Positions 1-9,236 of a stretch of 64,000 bases of DNA are shown here, in pieces. Source of the stretch: an uncultured Alphaproteobacteria bacterium (GTDB lineage: Bacteria; Pseudomonadota; Alphaproteobacteria; Rhodobacterales; Rhodobacteraceae); contig CACAAX010000007.1 in the NCBI GenBank assembly GCA_902530595.1, forward strand, positions 1-64,000, written 5' to 3'. The notes beneath the pieces are model-generated. The model ran no database searches. It saw only the letters and a program-made list of their open reading frames with translations, and was not told the origin of the DNA. Position 1 is the first letter of the stretch, and the number at the start of each line of letters is the position of its first letter. Position numbers and translations under genes: made by a program.

Positions 1-774
1 GGTCAATACAATTATCACCCAAGAAAAGGAGGTAGCATAGGCGGTAGGATAATGATTGCCGATCATTATAAAGATTACAGGAAGGGTCAAATAGTTGTTG
101 TGAAGAGATCTTTGTTTTGCACGGATACCAAATTTAGGGCTGGGTGTCTTCTTGGCGATTAATTGTGCTACAACTTTTTTCTGACCTGGAATAATTACCA
201 TCAGAACATTTGCTACCATTATCGTACCAAGAGTTACTCCCATCTGCATAAAAGCCCCTCTCGAACTAAGTAATGAATAGGATGCCCAAGACAAAAATGC
301 AAAAAATATTAATAGTACAATTGACAATACTAAATTAGATTTGCCAACCAGCAATCTGCATATTAGATCGTATATCACCCATCCAAATATAACACCTGCT
401 ATTGATATTAAAACAGCAGCAGTTTTGGATAATTCAATTTTTTCATAATCAATTAGATATAGTTCAGCACCAAGATAGTAGACGAGTATGAATAGCGCTG
501 CACCGGTAATCCATGTAGCATAAGCCTCCCACTTAAACCAAGTTAAGTGATCGGGTAGATGATTTGGAGCCACGAGATATTTTACCAAATTATAAAAACC
601 ACCTCCATGAACTTGCCAAGCCTCTCCGTGTGCCTCTTTAGGCAATGAGGATGATTTTCTTAGACTTAGGTCGAGCGCAATAAAATAAAAGCTAGATCCT
701 ATCCATGCAATTCCAGCAATTACATGAAACCATCGAACCATAAATTCTACCCACTCAAGATAATCAAAATCCAT
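1..774 (-). CDS. puuD: Urate hydroxylase PuuD, membrane domain (3'-truncated by window edge)
   Basis: Partial gene: 258 codons read without a stop from an ATG at 774 to the window edge; the C-terminus lies outside. The start encodes MDFDYLEWVEFMVRWFHVIA followed by GIAWIGSSFYF, the N-terminus of the integral-membrane urate oxidases (Urate_ox_N, formerly DUF989). Several hydrophobic segments follow. Full PuuD proteins are about 400 residues with a C-terminal cytochrome c domain; that part is not visible here. The family oxidises urate to 5-hydroxyisourate at the membrane. The next enzyme, uraH, lies 2 bases upstream on the same strand, and uraD diverges from it, which supports the assignment. 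Confidence 0.88.
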   Translation of the reverse strand, partial: MDFDYLEWVEFMVRWFHVIAGIAWIGSSFYFIALDLSLRKSSSLPKEAHGEAWQVHGGGFYNLVKYLVAPNHLPDHLTWFKWEAYATWITGAALFILVYYLGAELYLIDYEKIELSKTAAVLISIAGVIFGWVIYDLICRLLVGKSNLVLSIVLLIFFAFLSWASYSLLSSRGAFMQMGVTLGTIMVANVLMVIIPGQKKVVAQLIAKKTPSPKFGIRAKQRSLHNNYLTLPVIFIMIGNHYPTAYATSFSWVIIVLT

Positions 775-776
775 GC

Positions 777-1130
777 TTAACTGCCTCGATAGGTACTGTA
801 GCCGAACTTAGATAGTAACAGAGGGACATGATAGTGTTGCTTTAGGTCATTAATTTGAAAGCAGATAGAAATATTATCAAAAAATAAATCCGTTTCTTTC
901 ATTTTATGTTTTGCCACCAAATATTTTCCAGCATGAAATACCATTTCATACCATCCTTCTCGAATATTTGACTGATCAAATATTGGCTTATTTAATCTTC
1001 CATCAGAATTGGTTACAAAATGATCAATCAATTCTTTCCTGTCTGACTGCGTAGTATAAAAACTAATTTCAAGTGCATCCGCCGGTTTCCCTTGCGTCAA
1101 ATCTAAAACATGTGTGGTAAGACCTGTCAT
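777..1130 (-). CDS. uraH: 5-hydroxyisourate hydrolase (transthyretin-like)
   Basis: 117 residues, the usual length for the transthyretin-related HIU hydrolases. The N-terminus LTTHVLDLTQGKPA carries the family's conserved His, and the protein ends in the diagnostic tetrapeptide YRGS (residues 114-117). It hydrolyses 5-hydroxyisourate to OHCU, the second step of urate breakdown. No signal peptide is visible, so a cytoplasmic location is expected. The stop lies 2 bases before the puuD start, so the two genes are probably cotranscribed. uraD diverges from it across 75 bases that must hold both promoters. Confidence 0.93.
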   Translation of the reverse strand: MTGLTTHVLDLTQGKPADALEISFYTTQSDRKELIDHFVTNSDGRLNKPIFDQSNIREGWYEMVFHAGKYLVAKHKMKETDLFFDNISICFQINDLKQHYHVPLLLSKFGYSTYRGS

Positions 1131-1205
1131 TTATTAAAAGCTTTTTTTTTTGTTATTACATGGTAACTATAACGAGACAAAAAACAACCAAAGAAAAGGC
1201 AACCT
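1131..1205. promoter_or_regulatory. Divergent promoter region uraH/uraD
   Basis: Seventy-five bases separate the divergent starts of uraH and uraD and must contain both promoters. The segment is AT-rich with a run of T residues at 1142-1151. I see no clear operator dyad. Confidence 0.4.
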
Positions 1206-1688
1206 TTGGAGCAAGAAAAATTCATTAGGCATTATGGCAGCTTGTATGAAAATTCACCTCATATAGCTCTTGCAATATATGATCACCAGCGTTTGGATAC
1301 GTTGTCACCCTTGGAAATACTGAAATTAATGAAGGATTACGTAACCAAGATGGATCATCAATCCAAAATGAACCTAATTTTAGAACATCCAGAATTAGGT
1401 ATTAAGAAGGGACAACAGAACAACCTTACAGCCCATTCAAAGAAAGAACAAACCCGAGCTGGTCTAGATAATCTTTCTGGAACTGAATATAATCTATTGA
1501 GCAGGTTAAACAAAGACTACATGAATAAATTCAAATTTCCTTTTATTATCGCTGTATCAGGCTTAAACAAAGAAGAAGTATTTAGAAATATTCAGGTGAG
1601 GCTACAAAATACCGTTGAAACAGAATTTGATACAGCTATAGAGGAGATACACAAAATCGCAGAAATAAGGCTGAAAAATCAGCAGTAA
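1206..1688 (+). CDS. uraD: OHCU decarboxylase
   Basis: 160 residues. The family pattern is clear: H61 in the HPELG motif, E81 in the KEQTRAGL segment and the conserved FPFIIAVSGL block near residues 111-120. The enzyme decarboxylates 2-oxo-4-hydroxy-4-carboxy-5-ureidoimidazoline to S-allantoin, the third step after PuuD and UraH. The start is a TTG at 1206; no ATG or GTG exists in frame below the upstream stop at 1170-1172, and an AAAGG ribosome binding site sits about 6 bases before it. The protein is slightly shorter at the N-terminus than typical members. It diverges from uraH-puuD. Confidence 0.9.
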   Translation: MEQEKFIRHYGSLYENSPHIALAIYDHQRLDTLSPLEILKLMKDYVTKMDHQSKMNLILEHPELGIKKGQQNNLTAHSKKEQTRAGLDNLSGTEYNLLSRLNKDYMNKFKFPFIIAVSGLNKEEVFRNIQVRLQNTVETEFDTAIEEIHKIAEIRLKNQQ

Positions 1689-1690
1689 GG

Positions 1691-2977
1691 TTATTTAATT
1701 TTTTTACCGGCAATAAATACCGAGTCTATCGCTCGATCATCTCCTAAGGTCTGAAGGATGAATAGTTCTTCTCCAATCGTTTTACATTTTTCCATTCTAT
1801 GTCTCATTAAAGGAGTACTTTTACTATTTAAAACTATCAAGTCAGCATAGTTTCCGGTCTTGATTGTTCCGATTTGATCCTGAAGTCCTAGACACTCTGC
1901 ATTACCCATAGTTGACCAAAAGTATGAAGCTAGGGGATTAAGGCTATAGTTTCCTAATTGCTGAATTTTGTACGCTTCGTCCAGAGTTCTTAACATTGAG
2001 AAGGATGTACCGCCTCCTACATCTGTTGCTATTGCGGTTCTTACTCCTTTCTCTTCTAACTCTTTAAATTTAAATAGCCCACTTCCTAGAAATAGATTTG
2101 ATGTTGGGCAATGGACAGCAATGGACTTGGTTTCTTTCATTCTCTCGATCTCGTTCATTTCCAAGTGTATAGAATGAGCTAATAATGTTTTGTTCGAGAG
2201 CAACTTATATTTGTCATAAATAGATAGGTAATCTTTTTGATCTGGAAATAGTTCCAGTGTTGTTTTAATTTCGTCTATATTTTCAGATAGATGCGTTTGC
2301 ACATAACACGATTTATTTTCAGCGCATAAGGTTTGAGAAACTTCCATCAACTCAGGAGTGGACGTTATTGCAAATCTAGGTGTTATTGCATATTTGCAAC
2401 GGCTGACATTATGCCACTTACCAATTATCTTTTTGCTACTTAAATAGCTTTTATCTGCTCTCTTTAGAACTGTATCTGGCGCATTCCTATCCATCAATAC
2501 GTTACCAGCAATAATACACATGTTTCTTCTAATCGCTTCCTGAAATAGATATTCTACTGAATTAGGATGCACTGATCCAAATGAAACGGAAGTTGTAATA
2601 CCATTATGATTTAATAAATCTAAAAATATTTTTGACTCTCTATCACAATGCTCATCATCAACAAATAAGCTTTCATTTGGAAAAGTATATTTATTTAGCC
2701 ATTCAAGTAATTTTGTTCCATATGATGCAATTACCTGTGTTTGGGGGAAATGATTGTGTAGATCTATAAACCCAGGAAAGATTATTTTCGATCCAAAATC
2801 TATTGTTTCAGTATTCTCGTATTTCTTACTAAGTTTGTAATAATCGTCAACTTCAATGATAATTCCTTTATCATCAAATGCTACACCTCCTTTTTCTAAA
2901 TGGGTGAAGCTACCAGTGTCATTAATATCTGCTGGTTTCCTCAAAAACGAAAAAATTCTTCCTTTCAATATTTTCAT
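1691..2977 (-). CDS. guaD: Guanine deaminase
   Basis: 428 residues, normal length for the amidohydrolase-superfamily guanine deaminase. The metal-binding pair H74/H76 lies in PGFIDLHNHFPQ, followed by HLSE, the HCPTSNLFLGSG block and ATDVGGG, the signature series of GuaD rather than other cyclic deaminases. It converts guanine to xanthine and ammonia. The start ATG at 2977 has a GGAG about 12 bases upstream. It lies downstream of the BMP-type importer on the same strand but behind a strong hairpin terminator, so it is either expressed by readthrough or from its own promoter. With the neighbouring urate genes it feeds purine catabolism. Confidence 0.93.
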   Translation of the reverse strand: MKILKGRIFSFLRKPADINDTGSFTHLEKGGVAFDDKGIIIEVDDYYKLSKKYENTETIDFGSKIIFPGFIDLHNHFPQTQVIASYGTKLLEWLNKYTFPNESLFVDDEHCDRESKIFLDLLNHNGITTSVSFGSVHPNSVEYLFQEAIRRNMCIIAGNVLMDRNAPDTVLKRADKSYLSSKKIIGKWHNVSRCKYAITPRFAITSTPELMEVSQTLCAENKSCYVQTHLSENIDEIKTTLELFPDQKDYLSIYDKYKLLSNKTLLAHSIHLEMNEIERMKETKSIAVHCPTSNLFLGSGLFKFKELEEKGVRTAIATDVGGGTSFSMLRTLDEAYKIQQLGNYSLNPLASYFWSTMGNAECLGLQDQIGTIKTGNYADLIVLNSKSTPLMRHRMEKCKTIGEELFILQTLGDDRAIDSVFIAGKKIK

Positions 2978-2992
2978 TTTTTACAAGTCTCC

Positions 2993-3022
2993 AAAAAAAA
3001 GGCCCTTTCTAGGGCCTTTTTT
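2993..3022 (-). terminator. Rho-independent terminator after the BMP gene
   Basis: GGCCCT (3001-3006), loop TTCT, AGGGCC (3011-3016), flanked by eight A residues on one side and six T residues on the other. It can work in both directions; given gene order it ends the importer transcript on the minus strand, between the binding protein and guaD. Confidence 0.88.
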
Positions 3023-3039
3023 ATTTTCTGTAGGTTAAA

Positions 3040-4122
3040 TTATTTTGGAATATCGCCTTCAATTCCCTCAACGTAGAAATTCATTCCAAGGAGTGTTCCG
3101 ACATCAGCTGTCTCACCAGCCTTAAGCCAAGGCGAACCGTCTTGCTTATTGATTGGACCTGTGAATGAATGAAGGGTTCCATCAGCAATTCCATCTCTAA
3201 TTGCCATTGCCTCCTTCTTAACACTCGCAGGAATCTTATCATTTAAGTCTCCAATAATAACCATACCGGCTCCAATTCCATCAAAAGTTTGTTCTCCGCC
3301 TTTCCAAGTGCCAGCCATACCCTGTTTTACCTTTTCCACATAGTAAGGCGCCCAACCATTGATAATTGCTGTCAAGTGGGCGTTAGGACCAAAGGCACTC
3401 ATATCGGAAGCTTGACCAAAAGCATAAACTCCTGCCTCTTCGGCAACGGTCATTATGGCAGAACTGTCAACATGCTGTAGTATCACATCAGCTCCTTGAG
3501 AAATCAAAGTTTTGGCAGCATCGGCTTCTTTAGCTGGATCATACCAAGTAAAAATCCAAATAACTTTGAATTCAACATTAGGATTAGCTTTCTTTGCAGC
3601 CAAGTATGCTGAGTTAATACCTCGAACCACTTCAGGAATTGGAAATGATGCAACATAACCAATTGTATTTGATTTAGTCATTTTTCCGGCAATATGGCCC
3701 ACCACAGATCTACCTTCATAAAACCTCGCGCTGTATGTAGAAACATTATCTGCTGTCTTATACCCAGTAGCGTGCTCAAATTTCACTTTTGGAAATTTCT
3801 TGGCAACGTTAATTACTGGATCCATGTATCCAAATGAAGTAGCAAAAATCATGTCCGCACCCGCTAGTGCCATTTGGGTCATAACCCTTTCAGCATCAGC
3901 ACTCTCTGGAACATTCTCTTGAAAAACTGTTTCGACTTTTCCACCGAAAGCCTCATCAACAGCTTTTCTTCCTACGTCATGCTGATAGTTCCATCCATGA
4001 TCACCTGGAGGGCCGATATATATAAAGCCAACTTTATAATCTGCTGAAATAGCTAGGTTTGCGTTCAAAACCATTACTGCAAATATTAAAGAGGCCGATA
4101 AAAATTTACTAACTCTTTTCAT
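3040..4122 (-). CDS. BMP-family ABC transporter substrate-binding protein
   Basis: 360 residues with a signal peptide (hydrophobic residues about 8-24, ending in LAISA). The mature start DYKVGFIYIGPPGDHGWNYQ is the hallmark of Bmp/PnrA/NupN-type proteins, which bind nucleosides or purine bases in the periplasm. Two permeases and a double ATPase follow in the reverse reading direction, a complete importer. The start at 4122 has a GGAG site. It lies last in its transcript, just before a strong terminator; the neighbouring guanine deaminase and NCS2 permease point to a purine or purine-nucleoside ligand. The exact ligand cannot be read from sequence. Confidence 0.9.
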   Translation of the reverse strand: MKRVSKFLSASLIFAVMVLNANLAISADYKVGFIYIGPPGDHGWNYQHDVGRKAVDEAFGGKVETVFQENVPESADAERVMTQMALAGADMIFATSFGYMDPVINVAKKFPKVKFEHATGYKTADNVSTYSARFYEGRSVVGHIAGKMTKSNTIGYVASFPIPEVVRGINSAYLAAKKANPNVEFKVIWIFTWYDPAKEADAAKTLISQGADVILQHVDSSAIMTVAEEAGVYAFGQASDMSAFGPNAHLTAIINGWAPYYVEKVKQGMAGTWKGGEQTFDGIGAGMVIIGDLNDKIPASVKKEAMAIRDGIADGTLHSFTGPINKQDGSPWLKAGETADVGTLLGMNFYVEGIEGDIPK

Positions 4123-4146
4123 TTTATCTCCATTTCTGTGTTAGAT

Positions 4147-5079
4147 TTAAATTGTTTTCACAAACGATCTACCTAGACATCCGGGAGCTCCCCTATTCCC
4201 TCGGAATCGACTCATCGATATTACCATTAAAGCCAATATCGTTGCAAGATATGGTGCCATTGATAGTACAGCAATGTTTATATTTACACCAATTGCTTGC
4301 AAGTTTAGCTGAAGAATTGTGATACCACCAAAAATATAGGCACCTATAAGTAATCTAAAAGGTCTCCATCCTGAAAAGACAACGAGAGCAAGGGCAATCC
4401 ATCCTGCTCCAGCTGTCATTCCTTCTGTCCATTGAGGAACTCTAAAAAGTGATAAATAGCCTCCCCCTACTCCAGCCATAGCTCCACCAAAAAGAATAGC
4501 TAAAAACCTTATAGTTATTACTCTGTAACCCAATGAATGAGCTACGTCATGATCCTCTCCTACTGATCTAAGGATAAGTCCCGCTCTCATACGCGTTAAA
4601 AAATACCAGATCGTTAACACAGAGATTAGCGACAGATAAACAATCAAATCATGTTGGAAAAACATTGTTCCGAGTATCGGAATTTCACTTAGAATAGGAA
4701 TTGAAATCGTTGAAATTTGTGGTGATTTTATACCAGTGTATGGGTGACCCATCAAAGCTGCTATTCCCAGACCAAAAATAGTTAAGGCTAGGCCCGAGGC
4801 CACCTGATTGGCTTGCATGATTAAAATAATAAAAGCAAAGAGAAGAGAAAGTAGTGCCCCTGCCACTGCTGCCGCAATCATCCCAATATAGGCAGACCCA
4901 GTTTCTACTCCAACAATAAAACCGGCAACAGCACCTATTATCATCATGCCCTCTACACCGAGGTTCAAGACACCAGCTTTTTCAACAATCAACTCCCCAA
5001 GAGCCGCTAGAACAAGCGGTGTTGATGCCACAATTAAGCTAGCAACTAAGACAGCAAAATTAATTTCCGAAAGATCCAT
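4147..5079 (-). CDS. BMP-type ABC transporter permease (second subunit)
   Basis: 310 residues of mostly hydrophobic sequence, with the BPD_transp_2 pattern: GELIVEKAGVLNLGVEGMM near the N-terminus and VGEDHDVAHSLG in the middle. This is the YufQ/NupQ-type inner-membrane subunit of nucleoside importers. Its ATG follows directly on the TGA of the first permease (5080-5082), so translation is coupled; an AAAGGAAAGAAG ribosome binding site lies inside the end of that gene. Confidence 0.88.
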   Translation of the reverse strand: MDLSEINFAVLVASLIVASTPLVLAALGELIVEKAGVLNLGVEGMMIIGAVAGFIVGVETGSAYIGMIAAAVAGALLSLLFAFIILIMQANQVASGLALTIFGLGIAALMGHPYTGIKSPQISTISIPILSEIPILGTMFFQHDLIVYLSLISVLTIWYFLTRMRAGLILRSVGEDHDVAHSLGYRVITIRFLAILFGGAMAGVGGGYLSLFRVPQWTEGMTAGAGWIALALVVFSGWRPFRLLIGAYIFGGITILQLNLQAIGVNINIAVLSMAPYLATILALMVISMSRFRGNRGAPGCLGRSFVKTI

Positions 5080-6159
5080 TCACTTCTTTCCTTTGAGTTT
5101 TATTTTGTAATGCACAAAAAGATCAAATGAAAGTAAGAAAAATAAAAGCATTCCTTGGAAAACCTGGATTGCGGCAGCTGGTAAATTAAGCATAAATTGC
5201 GTAAGCTCTCCCCCAACATAAGTTAGTGCCATAACTATACCCGCGAAAAAAATGCCAATAGGATTTAGCCTTCCAAGAAATGCTACTATGATAGCCGTAA
5301 AACCATAGCCGACATTAAAGTCAATGTTAATCTGCCCTGCAGGTCCAGCTACTTCCATTATTCCAGCCAAACCAGCTAAACTTCCAGACAAAGTTAAACA
5401 AAGAAAGATGAGCTTGTTTGGGTTATCGCCAGAAAAACCTGACGCTTTCGGAGAGTTTCCAAGTAGCTTTATTTTGAAGCCCAGGCTGTGCCGAAATAAT
5501 AGCACGTAGAAAAAAACGACCATCAATAAGGAAAGCAAAACTCCCAAGTGTATTCCTGTTCCCATAATTAGCTCAGAGTTGGAGGCAGAAGAGTATTGAC
5601 TCAAATTACGCGAACCAGGAAACCCAGCACCATCGGGATTTCTTAAAAACCCCAACGATGCAAGAGCAAGTAGCTGCTCTGCTACATATACTAACATAAG
5701 AGAAACCAGTATCTCATTGACATTGAACTTAACTTTCAAAAGAGCTGGGATCATCGACCACAAACTTCCTCCGAAGATACCCATTAGGACCATTGTAGGA
5801 AAAATAAAAATACTTTCTAAAGGATAAAGAGAAAGTGCAAATGATGCACCAAATATGGCTCCCATGATGTACTGACCTTCCGCTCCTATATTCCAGACAT
5901 TTGCTTTAAAGCCAACAGAAAGGCCGAGCGCAATCAAAATTAAAGGAGCTCCTTTTATAAAAATTTGAGGAATAGAGTATGTTGAGAATGTTTCACTCAT
6001 TAAAGGATCCCAAAATATCATTTTTATTGCTGCAAACGGATCTACCCCTAAAAAATAGAACAGTATTCCACCGACTAACATTGTAAATCCAATCGAAAAT
6101 AATGGGCCTAGCAAAGAAAGGACCGGAGAAACATTTTCTCTCGGAATTAACTTAAACAT
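5080..6159 (-). CDS. BMP-type ABC transporter permease (first subunit)
   Basis: 359 residues with many membrane segments and the BPD_transp_2 signature block LSVGFKANVWNIGAEGQYIMG, here shortened: GFKANVWNIGAEGQ. It matches the YufP/NupP-type subunit, which pairs with the smaller permease encoded next to it. The ATG at 6159 has an AGAGGT site. It starts 11 bases after the ATPase stop, within one transcript ATPase, permease, permease, binding protein. Confidence 0.88.
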   Translation of the reverse strand: MFKLIPRENVSPVLSLLGPLFSIGFTMLVGGILFYFLGVDPFAAIKMIFWDPLMSETFSTYSIPQIFIKGAPLILIALGLSVGFKANVWNIGAEGQYIMGAIFGASFALSLYPLESIFIFPTMVLMGIFGGSLWSMIPALLKVKFNVNEILVSLMLVYVAEQLLALASLGFLRNPDGAGFPGSRNLSQYSSASNSELIMGTGIHLGVLLSLLMVVFFYVLLFRHSLGFKIKLLGNSPKASGFSGDNPNKLIFLCLTLSGSLAGLAGIMEVAGPAGQINIDFNVGYGFTAIIVAFLGRLNPIGIFFAGIVMALTYVGGELTQFMLNLPAAAIQVFQGMLLFFLLSFDLFVHYKIKLKGKK

Positions 6160-6170
6160 AAAGCATACCT

Positions 6171-7685
6171 CTAATCACCTATACCACCCATTATTGCACC
6201 AATTTCGTCTGTTTTTATATCCATAGCGTTGGTTGGTATTGAAAGATTCCCATTAGTCAAAAAAGCAACCTTATTTGATATTTCTAGGATCTCATCCAGG
6301 TCTTGGCTTATTAAAATTATTGCAGCTCCGTTATTCGCTATTGCAACTATTGCCTGCCTTATATTTGCTGCTGAGAGAGCATCCACACCCCATGTAGGTT
6401 GGTTTACAATGAATAAGGAAGGTTTTTGCCCAATCTCTCTTCCAACAACAAACTTCTGGAGATTACCACCAGACAGTGATGAAGCAAGTGCACTTACACC
6501 AGTGGTCTTTACGTTGAATTTCTCAATTATTTCATTCGTATATTCATTTAATTCACTAAAATCGATAAAACCCATTTTCTTTTGAAAGCGTTTTTTAGGG
6601 TCTGTTATAAGACTATTCTCCAATAAATTGAGATTTCCAACGGCCGCATGCCCAAGTCTTTCTTCAGGAGCAAAAGCCAACCCGATTTCTCTCCTTACTC
6701 GAGGATTGAGCATTTCAATATCATTATCCATATATTTGATAGAAACATTCCGATCTTTTTTCTCTCCCGTGAGAATTTGCATTAGCTCTTCTTGTCCATT
6801 ACCCGCAACTCCCCCAATGCCTAGAATTTCGGACTGATAAACCGCAAGATCAATATTTTTTAATGTCACTCCAAACTGTGTATCAGGTTTAACTTCGTTT
6901 ATTTTTACAGAAAGAACTTTGTTACTTTTATTTGCTGCCACTGGTCGTTTAGGTTCGAATAATGATTGGCCAACCATTATCTCTCCGAGCTCTCTTGGTG
7001 TCATTTTTTTTGGATCATACTCGCCAACTATTGCGCCTTTTCTAAGAACAGATGCCGTGTCACATAAATCGGCAATTTCCTTTAACTTGTGTGATATGTA
7101 AAGAATAGAAGTTCCTTCGCTAGCCAATTTTTTCAAAGTCTTAAATAAGCTCTCACATTCAAATGGTGTGAGAACAGATGTTGGTTCATCCATAATCAAA
7201 AGCTTTGGTTTTTGTATCAAAGCACGAATAATTTCAACTCTCTGGCGTTCTCCAGCTGATAGATCTCCTATGTAAGAAGATAAATTGACTTCCAAGCCAT
7301 AACTTTCAGATAACTTTATTACACTTTTATGGAGTTCTTTTTCTCCAATTTCCTTATCTAATCCTAATAGAATGTTTTCGAATGCCGTCAAAGGTTCAAA
7401 TAGGGAAAAGTGTTGGAATACCATACCGACGCCTAAGGCTCTTGCATCCTTTGGACTCTTTGGGGAATATTCCTTATTTAAAAACGTCATACTACCGCTG
7501 TCTGGCTGAAGTAACCCATAGATGATTTTTACAAGCGTAGATTTTCCAGCTCCATTTTCACCTAATAGCGCGTGAATTTGGGAGTTTCCTATATTTATGG
7601 AAATATCGTCATTCGCTTTAACATTTCCAAATTCCTTATTTATTGCTCTGCACTGGAATAAAGTATTTTCAATTTTATTATTCAA
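6171..7685 (-). CDS. BMP-type (nucleoside/purine) ABC transporter ATP-binding protein
   Basis: 504 residues with two nucleotide-binding domains in tandem. The first has an intact Walker A (GENGAGKST), signature LSAGERQR and Walker B LLIMDEPTS. The second has the degenerate loop GVAGNGQEEL in place of Walker A and the signature LSGGNLQK, as is normal for sugar- and nucleoside-type importers. The start is a TTG at 7685; no better start is visible and the ribosome binding site is weak. It is the first gene of the importer transcript and diverges from the NCS2 permease, so both purine uptake systems share the 7686-7843 promoter region. Confidence 0.88.
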   Translation of the reverse strand: MNNKIENTLFQCRAINKEFGNVKANDDISINIGNSQIHALLGENGAGKSTLVKIIYGLLQPDSGSMTFLNKEYSPKSPKDARALGVGMVFQHFSLFEPLTAFENILLGLDKEIGEKELHKSVIKLSESYGLEVNLSSYIGDLSAGERQRVEIIRALIQKPKLLIMDEPTSVLTPFECESLFKTLKKLASEGTSILYISHKLKEIADLCDTASVLRKGAIVGEYDPKKMTPRELGEIMVGQSLFEPKRPVAANKSNKVLSVKINEVKPDTQFGVTLKNIDLAVYQSEILGIGGVAGNGQEELMQILTGEKKDRNVSIKYMDNDIEMLNPRVRREIGLAFAPEERLGHAAVGNLNLLENSLITDPKKRFQKKMGFIDFSELNEYTNEIIEKFNVKTTGVSALASSLSGGNLQKFVVGREIGQKPSLFIVNQPTWGVDALSAANIRQAIVAIANNGAAIILISQDLDEILEISNKVAFLTNGNLSIPTNAMDIKTDEIGAIMGGIGD

Positions 7686-7843
7686 CTTTTGTGTCTTTTT
7701 AATTAGTTGGATTTAAGTAGTGTAGGAACTTTGTCACAGTTTAACCACTGAAAAACTACCGAGGCGTTAATATATTGCCATGGATACTTAATTAGCATAT
7801 CTTGTGTCTAGTACTCTATCAACAACAATATAAGGAGAAATTG
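7686..7843. promoter_or_regulatory. Divergent promoter region of two purine uptake systems
   Basis: This gap separates the ABC importer ATPase and the NCS2 permease. AAGGAG at 7832-7837 is the ribosome binding site of the permease. I looked for a purine riboswitch aptamer and found none. The AT-rich stretch around 7760-7800 is a plausible promoter. Confidence 0.4.
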
Positions 7844-9166
7844 ATGAGTAATTCAAATATAAATAGTCAATACGCAGATCCAAACATGACACCACCATTA
7901 GGAGAAGCTAGCGCTTTGGGACTTCAACATGTCCTTGCTATGTTTGCTTCTAATGTTACTCCATCGGTAATAGTGGCTGGTGCTGCAGGATTGGCATTTG
8001 GAGGAGCAGAGCAGATCTATTTAATTCAAATGGCTATGCTTTTTGCCGGTATAGCAACACTATTTCAAACTGTCGGTTTTGGACCAGTGGGTGCAAGGCT
8101 ACCTATCATGCAAGGAACTAGTTTTGCTTTTGTGGGCGTATTAGCAGGTATTGCCGCAACCCAAGGTCTATCCGTTGCGTTAACATCCTGTATAATAGGA
8201 GGTGTAATTCACTTTCTACTTGGTGCTATAATTAAAGACATCAGGTGGCTATTTCCACCACTAGTTACAGGGCTAGTTATCCTAGCAATTGGCCTTTATT
8301 TAATTCCAGTTGCAATCAAGTATGCCGCTGGAGGCGCTGCAAAATTCCAAATGGAAGCGGAAAGCTTTGGCTCTCTAATGCATTGGAGTGTTGCAGGTGC
8401 TGTTGTAATTGTTGCTTTGATATGTAAGTTTTTTGGGAAAGGCTTGATATCGAATGCGGCTGTATTAATAGGTATAATAGCTGGGTATATCGTTGCGTTC
8501 GCGCAAGGAATGGTCAACTTTGCACCCGTAGCGAAAGCAAGTTGGTTTTCCGGCCTCACACCATTACCTTATGGCTTTGAATTCAGTCTCGGTGCTGTAA
8601 TCGCAGTTACATTAGTTTGTATCGTTTCTGCGATAGAGACAGTCGGAGACACATCAGCAACTACAAAGGCTGGGGCAGGTAGAGAAGCAACCGATGAAGA
8701 AATTTCAGGTGCAACATATGCCGATGGACTGGGTAGCGCTGTAGCAGGAGTTTTTGGAGGGTTGCCAAATACCTCATTTAGCCAAAACGTCGGTATAGTA
8801 GGTATGACAGGGGTTATGTCTCGTCATGTAGTGACAATTGGAGCAATAGTGTTGGTTGTCTGTGGCCTGATTCCAAAAATAGGTGCAATTATAGCCTCTA
8901 TGCCACTTCCAGTATTAGGCGGCGGTGTTATAGTTATGTTCGGAATGGTGGCAGCCGCCGGCCTAAATGTATTAAGTGAAGTTAAACTTAATAGAAGAAA
9001 TATGGTTATTATCGCCGTTTCATTAGCTGTAGGGTTAGGCTTGAATTTAGTACCTTCCGCAGTTCAATATCTTCCAGGTGTAGTAAAAGTGTTAGCTACT
9101 TCAGCTGTCGCACCAACAGCTATAGTCGCAGTCATACTTAATTTAGTTTTACCAGAGGGAGACTAA
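7844..9166 (+). CDS. NCS2-family nucleobase:cation symporter (uracil/xanthine permease type)
   Basis: 440 residues from the ATG at 7844, chosen over an in-frame TTG at 7802 because AAGGAG at 7832-7837 is correctly spaced for the ATG. It has about 12-14 membrane segments. The NCS2 signature QNVGIVGMTGVMSR is present, and the segment around VCIVSAIETVGDTSATT carries the substrate-binding Glu of the family. In context (guanine deaminase, urate enzymes, purine ABC importer) xanthine or urate is the likely substrate; uracil cannot be excluded. Confidence 0.9.
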   Translation: MSNSNINSQYADPNMTPPLGEASALGLQHVLAMFASNVTPSVIVAGAAGLAFGGAEQIYLIQMAMLFAGIATLFQTVGFGPVGARLPIMQGTSFAFVGVLAGIAATQGLSVALTSCIIGGVIHFLLGAIIKDIRWLFPPLVTGLVILAIGLYLIPVAIKYAAGGAAKFQMEAESFGSLMHWSVAGAVVIVALICKFFGKGLISNAAVLIGIIAGYIVAFAQGMVNFAPVAKASWFSGLTPLPYGFEFSLGAVIAVTLVCIVSAIETVGDTSATTKAGAGREATDEEISGATYADGLGSAVAGVFGGLPNTSFSQNVGIVGMTGVMSRHVVTIGAIVLVVCGLIPKIGAIIASMPLPVLGGGVIVMFGMVAAAGLNVLSEVKLNRRNMVIIAVSLAVGLGLNLVPSAVQYLPGVVKVLATSAVAPTAIVAVILNLVLPEGD

Positions 9167-9175
9167 AATCGAAAA

Positions 9176-9206
9176 AATAAGGGCAGTAGTAAATACTGCC
9201 CTTATT
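9176..9206 (+). terminator. Terminator hairpin after the NCS2 permease
   Basis: A perfect 13-bp inverted repeat: AATAAGGGCAGTA (9176-9188), loop GTAAA, TACTGCCCTTATT (9194-9206). It lies between the permease and a convergent gene and could serve both strands. Confidence 0.8.
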
Positions 9207-9236
9207 ACTTAAAAAAATACGTTAGATACTAGCTGA

